This document shows positions 59,480 to 64,000 of a DNA stretch of 64,000 bases, piece by piece. Under the pieces are notes generated by a model that saw nothing but the letters and a program-made list of their open reading frames with translations, ran no database searches and had not been told where the DNA came from. Each line of letters opens with the position of its first letter. The stretch's first letter is position 1. The position numbers and the translations under genes were made by a program. Where the stretch lies: positions 58,689 through 122,688 of the forward strand of contig NMRA01000752.1 of NCBI GenBank assembly GCA_002633005.1, in the 5' to 3' direction. The stretch comes from Phoronis australis. Lineage: Eukaryota; Phoronida; Phoronidae.

Positions 59480-61534
59480 CTAGACCACAAGCCACTTGAT
59501 CTTCTTTAGCTGGATCTGCTTGCTTAGCTTCACAGGCAAATAATCCATGTTTTGTGACTACAAAGGCGCGTTTCTGAGCTCAGATAACTGAAATCATAGG
59601 TTCATGAGCTGCAGTTCGTAAGTGCATACGTTGTGTTGTCTGGGTAGCCTTCCTTATCCAGCGATTGTTGAAGGCACACTCTGCAATAAAGACAACAAAT
59701 TTTAATAACAGACGGGTAAAAGCTATCAGTATAAGACAAATAACTTGCTGGATATTTATCGTGCTGTTTATACTACACTGATTTGTAAAACTTCCTGACT
59801 TATATCCAGAGCTTACAAAATAGTCTTCAAACTCAAAATTTAACCAATCACTCTCCAGAATTCAAGTGCAAGACTAGTCTGTAAGTTTACTTCAAGCATG
59901 CACTGCAGTGGGTCAGTTTTCCACATACTGTTTTGAATGAAGTTTTAATCCTGGATTCGCGACTTTCAAAACAATTTTATTCTATATAACTTGAATACAA
60001 AACATGCACATGGTCACATATCATGCTATTACAATCTAGAACAAATCGTGCATATGATAAAACTTATCATGTTAATAAAAGTTGGATTTCAGGCTAACCA
60101 GGTATCGTGTTCTGTAACTTTTTAGTTCAAGTTCTATGACAAATTAATTAATATTTTTATCAAATGATGAAACTGTTGGCAACTGCAATAACTACAATTA
60201 ACATTATATTTATGAACTTTTCATTATTTTATTCGTTAATCTGATAAGAAAATTCACAACTCTACATAATGAGCAGAGCTAGTTGTATTCTAACTAGCTG
60301 TCTCCAGCCAGCATAGAACTTCTTACTAATGTTTCATGGACATTTAGCCGGCACAACCAGGGTTAGAACTGAAAGTTTAATCTCACATGTATACTTTCGC
60401 GTGTACTTTTTGAAACTTATAGCAAAACCAAGAAGCTGTACATTGACTCTACCAAATGGCTACAAGAATCAGTGAGCTTCTTAAAGATTATAAGCCCATT
60501 GGCTAAACCAAGGACATATTTCATATTGTTTCAAATTCAAACCCTGATAGCAGCACTATTTTTAACTCTTACTCAACAATGAAACATATGAAGCTCTACC
60601 TGCCATGTGGATGTAGACAGCCCAATTTCACCCCTGGGTGATTGTTTCGATGCAAATGTTTGGCTGTCTAGTTCTTCCAAGTACTCCGCCAAGTTAATAG
60701 AGACCTGAAAACAATGAGATATTAGCAAACATAACAATAGCTTATAGCTTCTTAAGAATCCAGACATAACCCATTTACAGGGAATTCTATCCGTTTTAGG
60801 GGGCCGGGGCCATGGCCCCTTAGCTGTCCTCTAAATCCACCATTGGAGATACTGGCATGGTCTTCAGGAGAGGTCTTACGTAACCATAATAGTTTACAGT
60901 AAAAATAAAATTATCTCATGTACTACAGTGAACATAAAAATAGTATATCCTGTACTCCTACCAATCACTTTACTGGCTGATATTTGCAAAGATATTAAAT
61001 TGAGGTTCCAATCAAATTTGTAGACGGAAATGAATAATAAATGCCCCTACTGACTGTCTAGTCAGTCCATATTCAACTCAACTCCTAGGTAAAGTTGTAC
61101 CCAGATTAACTATCACTTTCACCATGACACTGAAATATTTGCTTTCAATAAAACCATTCAAACTCGCATTGAGTGTGAAAATTTTAAGTGCGACATTCTA
61201 GTATTCCACAACCTGGTAAAAATTCGAAAGCACATACTCAATCCCAAAGTCAAATCACACAGATTTTCCTTATTTGCATTGAATTATTTGGTGCAATTAG
61301 ATAGGAATTATGCAAGTTTCACTGTGCGTAACAATAGTTAACATCTTGACTGGTGAGAGTTCACTTGGGTACATTGTGACCTATGCCGGGGGTATTCCAG
61401 ATAGGGTACTAGTAGTGGGATCGGAATGTCCTTTCGCATTCAATAACCTAGATCCTCCCGACAAATCTGAGCCAATCAGTCAAAATAGGCAATAGAATAG
61501 TTACATTGGTGATTCCTAATTTTGAGAACCAGGC
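59480..61534. other. Intergenic DNA with one repeat fragment
   Basis: Around 60798-60848, GGCCATGGCCCCTTAG and CTCTAAATCCACCATTGG are an inverted fragment of the MITE seen at 10307-10436. Otherwise nothing is recognised. Confidence 0.5.
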
Positions 61535-61770
61535 ACATGCACTCACCCAGGGGAAGCTCGAACGAGCACCCCCCACTTGCCGAAGTAGGCATGAAAGGGT
61601 CAGCCTCATAGAAACAAAAAAAATGAGAAAACGAGACACATGTCCACTAAAAAGCTGTAATTCAGGAATGCACTGTGCACAGCTCTGAACATACCCCGTT
61701 TTTTTAGTAAAAGGTCACCATGACCAAAATTTTGAGCACCCCCCATATATTTTAGGATGGGTGCGTGGAT
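61535..61770. mobile_element. MITE with TGCGCGCACC-type ends, copy 2
   Basis: The body matches 38883-39140: CTCGAACGAGCACCCCCCAC, GAAAGGGTCAGCCTCATAG and GACACATGTCCACTAAAA stand in the same order. Its ends ATGCACTCACCCAGG and GGATGGGTGCGTGGA are diverged inverted repeats. It ends only 17 bp before the LTR. Confidence 0.7.
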
Positions 61771-61787
61771 GAGGTAAGTGAATCTTG

Positions 61788-62022
61788 TGTTGTAATCGGC
61801 AACATCATTGGCCCTTTGTTTTTCCTGTGGCGTCTTGTGATTGGTCTGTTTTTGTGTCTCCTATATAAGTCGTTGGCGCCACTGTCGGACGGGTATTTTT
61901 CAAGAACCGGCAATACGAGTCATCAATGGTTGCTCCACTTGGCGTCAACTGACTGACTGGCTTATATCTTCGTAAAAGTAAGTATTCTTGTGCCTAATCA
62001 GTGAACCTGTAGGAATACAACA
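61788..62022 (+). repeat. 5' LTR, 235 bp
   Basis: It starts TGTTGTAATCGG and ends GGAATACAACA; TGTTGTA and TACAACA are perfect inverted ends with the usual TG...CA. A TATA box lies at 61862-61869. The 3' LTR is not in the window, so the borders rest on the ends, the TATA box and the distance to gag. Confidence 0.7.
61862..61869 (+). promoter_or_regulatory. LTR TATA box
   Basis: TATATAAG stands in the middle of the LTR, as expected for the U3 promoter. Transcription would begin about 30 bp downstream, near 61895. Confidence 0.6.
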
Positions 62023-62024
62023 TT

Positions 62025-62042
62025 TGGCGTAGTTGGCACTAG
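62025..62042 (+). promoter_or_regulatory. Possible primer binding site
   Basis: TGGCGTAGTTGGCACTAG begins two bases after the LTR end and starts with TGG, which pairs with the CCA end of tRNAs. I cannot say which tRNA would match. Confidence 0.45.
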
Positions 62043-62414
62043 TTAGGGGTACCATAAGAGTATTTAACCGACTAGTTCAGACGGCTTTTACCTGTCCAGG
62101 GCTTTTTCTTTCGTCCGGGGGGAAAGTTGGAAGATTTAGTCGGTGCCGTGCTAACAGGTGGTTAGTACGGTGGCCAAGGGGTTCTTGGTCTTTAGGTAGA
62201 GTTGGTTGTAGGTTGCTTGGGCCTTATTTTTTGGGTTTTTGAGGTTTGTTTTTGGGTTTTTGGGTATTGTTGGGTTTGTTTGCCGGTTCGACTGGGTGTG
62301 GTCCCCTTTTTACTTAAGTCACGTGGTTGGCAGTGTTTTGGTTATAAACACCGATTCATTCCCTTACCTTTAGCCCTTTTGTAACGGATATATATTGGCC
62401 GTTAATAGTCAACC

Positions 62415-63992
62415 ATGTCAGTAGGTTTCAAAATTCCTGTTAACTACTGCCGTGAGTCAGACTTGCTAGATTTTCCGGGAGTTGACGAAGATATCGTCCT
62501 ACAAATAGTTGACTTCCGGGAGAGATGCCCTATCGGTCGTCACAATATCTACCAGATATCTGACGATTGGATAGTGACCAGCGCGGTGACTGACCGGGTG
62601 GATTATTCCTTAACCCCCAGTTCAGCTTCCCGAAACTCTGATTTGCCGGCGGGGTTAGCTCAAGTGGCTGACGCTTGCGACAGGCTGAATAGGTCCCCTA
62701 GTCCTCGTTTGGGTAGAACCACTAGATACCAAGTCGATGAGGGTAGGCGCGACAGTGGTATAAGTCCCGGCGTTTATACTCCTCCTAGTAGGCGAAGAGG
62801 GTATTCGGGGAACATAGGAGGTAGGTATGACAGTGGTCTGGAGCCCGACACTTTTACTTCTCCTGTTCGCCCAAGGGGGTACTGGGCAAATAGAGAGGGA
62901 AGGCGCGACAGAGGCGGAAGTCCCGGCGCAAGAAATGCCAGGGGGTATAAAGTAGATTCGCATGCTCCTCATAATTTAGTTTTCAAGGGCTTGCGTAATA
63001 CCTGGAAGGATTTCCACTGGAAGTTTAGCCGTTTTGCGAGGGAAAACTTCTGGTCCGGGGATAAATGTTTAGCAGAGCTAAGTCTCTGCTGTGAAGGGGA
63101 TGCACTCCGCTTTCTTTGTAATTTTACAGAAAGTCGGCCAGACGCATTGTATGACGAAGTAGTAGAAGCAATGAGGAAACGTTTTGGTGTTGCTTCAGGG
63201 GTGCCAGGAGTAGACCAACTACAATTTCACTCCGCATCCCAAAAACAAGCCGAGTCCCTACATCAATGGGCTGACAGGCTGAATCATCTGTATTTTTCGG
63301 CCTTTCCAAACCCCTCAGATGGTGACCGCCATCAGGCTATACTCAGGTTTTGCTTGGGGTTAAGTGATCAGGATATAGGCAAGCAGGTGTTAAATGGTCG
63401 TCCAGAATCCATAGACCAAGCACTGGATCTAGCCGTGTGGTTCTCTACGACGAAGGGCCTAATGCCATCGCGTAAGAGTGTTACTTTTAGGGGAGATGAA
63501 CTGAGCGAGGATGTTAGTAGGCTACGTCTCGTCTCTAGTCAGAAAAGGTCGCCCATTAGGTTTTCGCCAATTTCGGGTCGCCAATCCCCACCTGATTCCC
63601 CCAACAGTTCTCCCGGGTCTAGCAACTTAGCAGAGAGGTGCAGAGTGTTAGAGTCACGGGTAGATTTTTTGACAGAGGATAATAAAGCTCTGCATAAACA
63701 AATGGACAATCTGTCCAAAGAAATGAACCAAAATTTCTCTAAAGTTGAAGGTCGTTTTTCTAAAATAGACACCAATTTAGAGAAAATGCTGGGTTTATTA
63801 GCCTCGGGCCGAGCGTCTCCTAGGAAATCACCGTCCAGATCACCCGGCAATTCTCCACGAAAAGCCGGAGAGTGTTTCAACTGTGGGGAGACTGGGCATT
63901 ATAAATATTCATGTCCCAATAAACCATCGGCCAATGTAAGACTAGCCTCAACGTCTCCAGATTGTTTAAACTGGAACGGACTGAAGGACTAG
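62415..63992 (+). CDS. gag: Gag polyprotein of LTR retrotransposon
   Basis: A 525-residue intact frame; the start (CAACCATGT) is the first ATG after the leader and open to the first residue. Seen: residues 12-38 resemble a helix-hairpin-helix motif (LLDFPGVDEDIVLQIVDFRE); 108-180 are three diverged copies of an R/G/S-rich unit (GRRDSGISPG, GRYDSGLEPD, GRRDRGGSPG) with PPSRRRGY-type ends; 186-345 fit a retrotransposon capsid (WKDFHWKF, LCCEGDALRFL, AMRKRFG, LHQWADRLNHLY, FCLGLSD); 404-460 form a likely coiled coil; 466-484 are S/P/R-rich; 487-500 form a CCHC zinc knuckle (CFNCGETGHYKYSC). By family role it assembles particles and packages element RNA. It ends in TAG without overlap with a visible pol frame. 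Confidence 0.9.
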   Translation: MSVGFKIPVNYCRESDLLDFPGVDEDIVLQIVDFRERCPIGRHNIYQISDDWIVTSAVTDRVDYSLTPSSASRNSDLPAGLAQVADACDRLNRSPSPRLGRTTRYQVDEGRRDSGISPGVYTPPSRRRGYSGNIGGRYDSGLEPDTFTSPVRPRGYWANREGRRDRGGSPGARNARGYKVDSHAPHNLVFKGLRNTWKDFHWKFSRFARENFWSGDKCLAELSLCCEGDALRFLCNFTESRPDALYDEVVEAMRKRFGVASGVPGVDQLQFHSASQKQAESLHQWADRLNHLYFSAFPNPSDGDRHQAILRFCLGLSDQDIGKQVLNGRPESIDQALDLAVWFSTTKGLMPSRKSVTFRGDELSEDVSRLRLVSSQKRSPIRFSPISGRQSPPDSPNSSPGSSNLAERCRVLESRVDFLTEDNKALHKQMDNLSKEMNQNFSKVEGRFSKIDTNLEKMLGLLASGRASPRKSPSRSPGNSPRKAGECFNCGETGHYKYSCPNKPSANVRLASTSPDCLNWNGLKD

Positions 63993-64000
63993 GTCTAAAT

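Larger units (their letters stand above)
61788..64000 (+). mobile_element. LTR retrotransposon, 5' part (LTR, leader, gag), cut by window end
   Basis: A 5' LTR, a possible primer binding site, a leader of about 370 bp and an intact gag follow in order. The gag ends 8 bases before the window does; pol and the 3' LTR must lie outside. The intact gag suggests a young copy. The clade is undecided without pol; a Ty3/gypsy-like element is my best guess. Confidence 0.85.

Overview
This is a non-coding-rich stretch of a eukaryotic, almost certainly animal, genome. The supported coding pieces are split by introns with GT/AG borders, or are transposon genes. They include an RTE-type LINE, the gag of an LTR retrotransposon, a P2X7 ballast-like cysteine domain and a DDE transposase remnant of a type known from invertebrates. 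Frequent ACATGTA words and the family mix suggest a marine invertebrate; I cannot name the phylum. There is no prokaryotic gene layout, CRISPR array, rRNA or tRNA that I can support.

Layout. 1-362 is the right end of a transposon rich in GTCGGC words; further copies lie at 32866-37540 and 52470-57071. 855-1880 is an 80-bp satellite interrupted by a small inverted-repeat element. 7273-9867 holds three exons of a GH31 glycosidase (sulfoquinovosidase-like), the only ordinary cellular gene I recognise; it has lost its acid/base aspartate, one splice donor and one tryptophan codon. 16752-18701 is a TTAA-flanked element carrying a P2X7 ballast-like domain with two UGA codons at cysteine positions. 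20.3-25.3 kb has three tandem arrays in otherwise silent DNA, and 27186-28345 is a TA-flanked element.

32866-37540 is a three-level nest: the GTCGGC element contains an inverted copy of the TTAA/P2X7 element, which contains a 156-bp hAT-type MITE with a perfect 8-bp target duplication. 39546-44338 is a 4.8-kb element with long inverted ends and repeated AAGATGGCGG subterminal modules; it carries a broken minus-strand gene with a PIN-like DDTDLLVLL region and a cysteine-rich tail. 45083-46117 is a broken, 5'-truncated RTE LINE. 46455-49957 is a TTAA-flanked DNA transposon with a mutated transposase. 57784-58100 is an array of AACTTAAGTT palindromes. The window ends in an LTR retrotransposon (LTR 61788-62022, intact gag 62415-63992) whose pol lies outside.

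Overall the window is a transposon graveyard around one decayed GH31 gene. The only long intact reading frame is the gag. Most boundaries come from matching inverted ends and copies inside the window, so they are sequence-based; family names and functions are partly inference.
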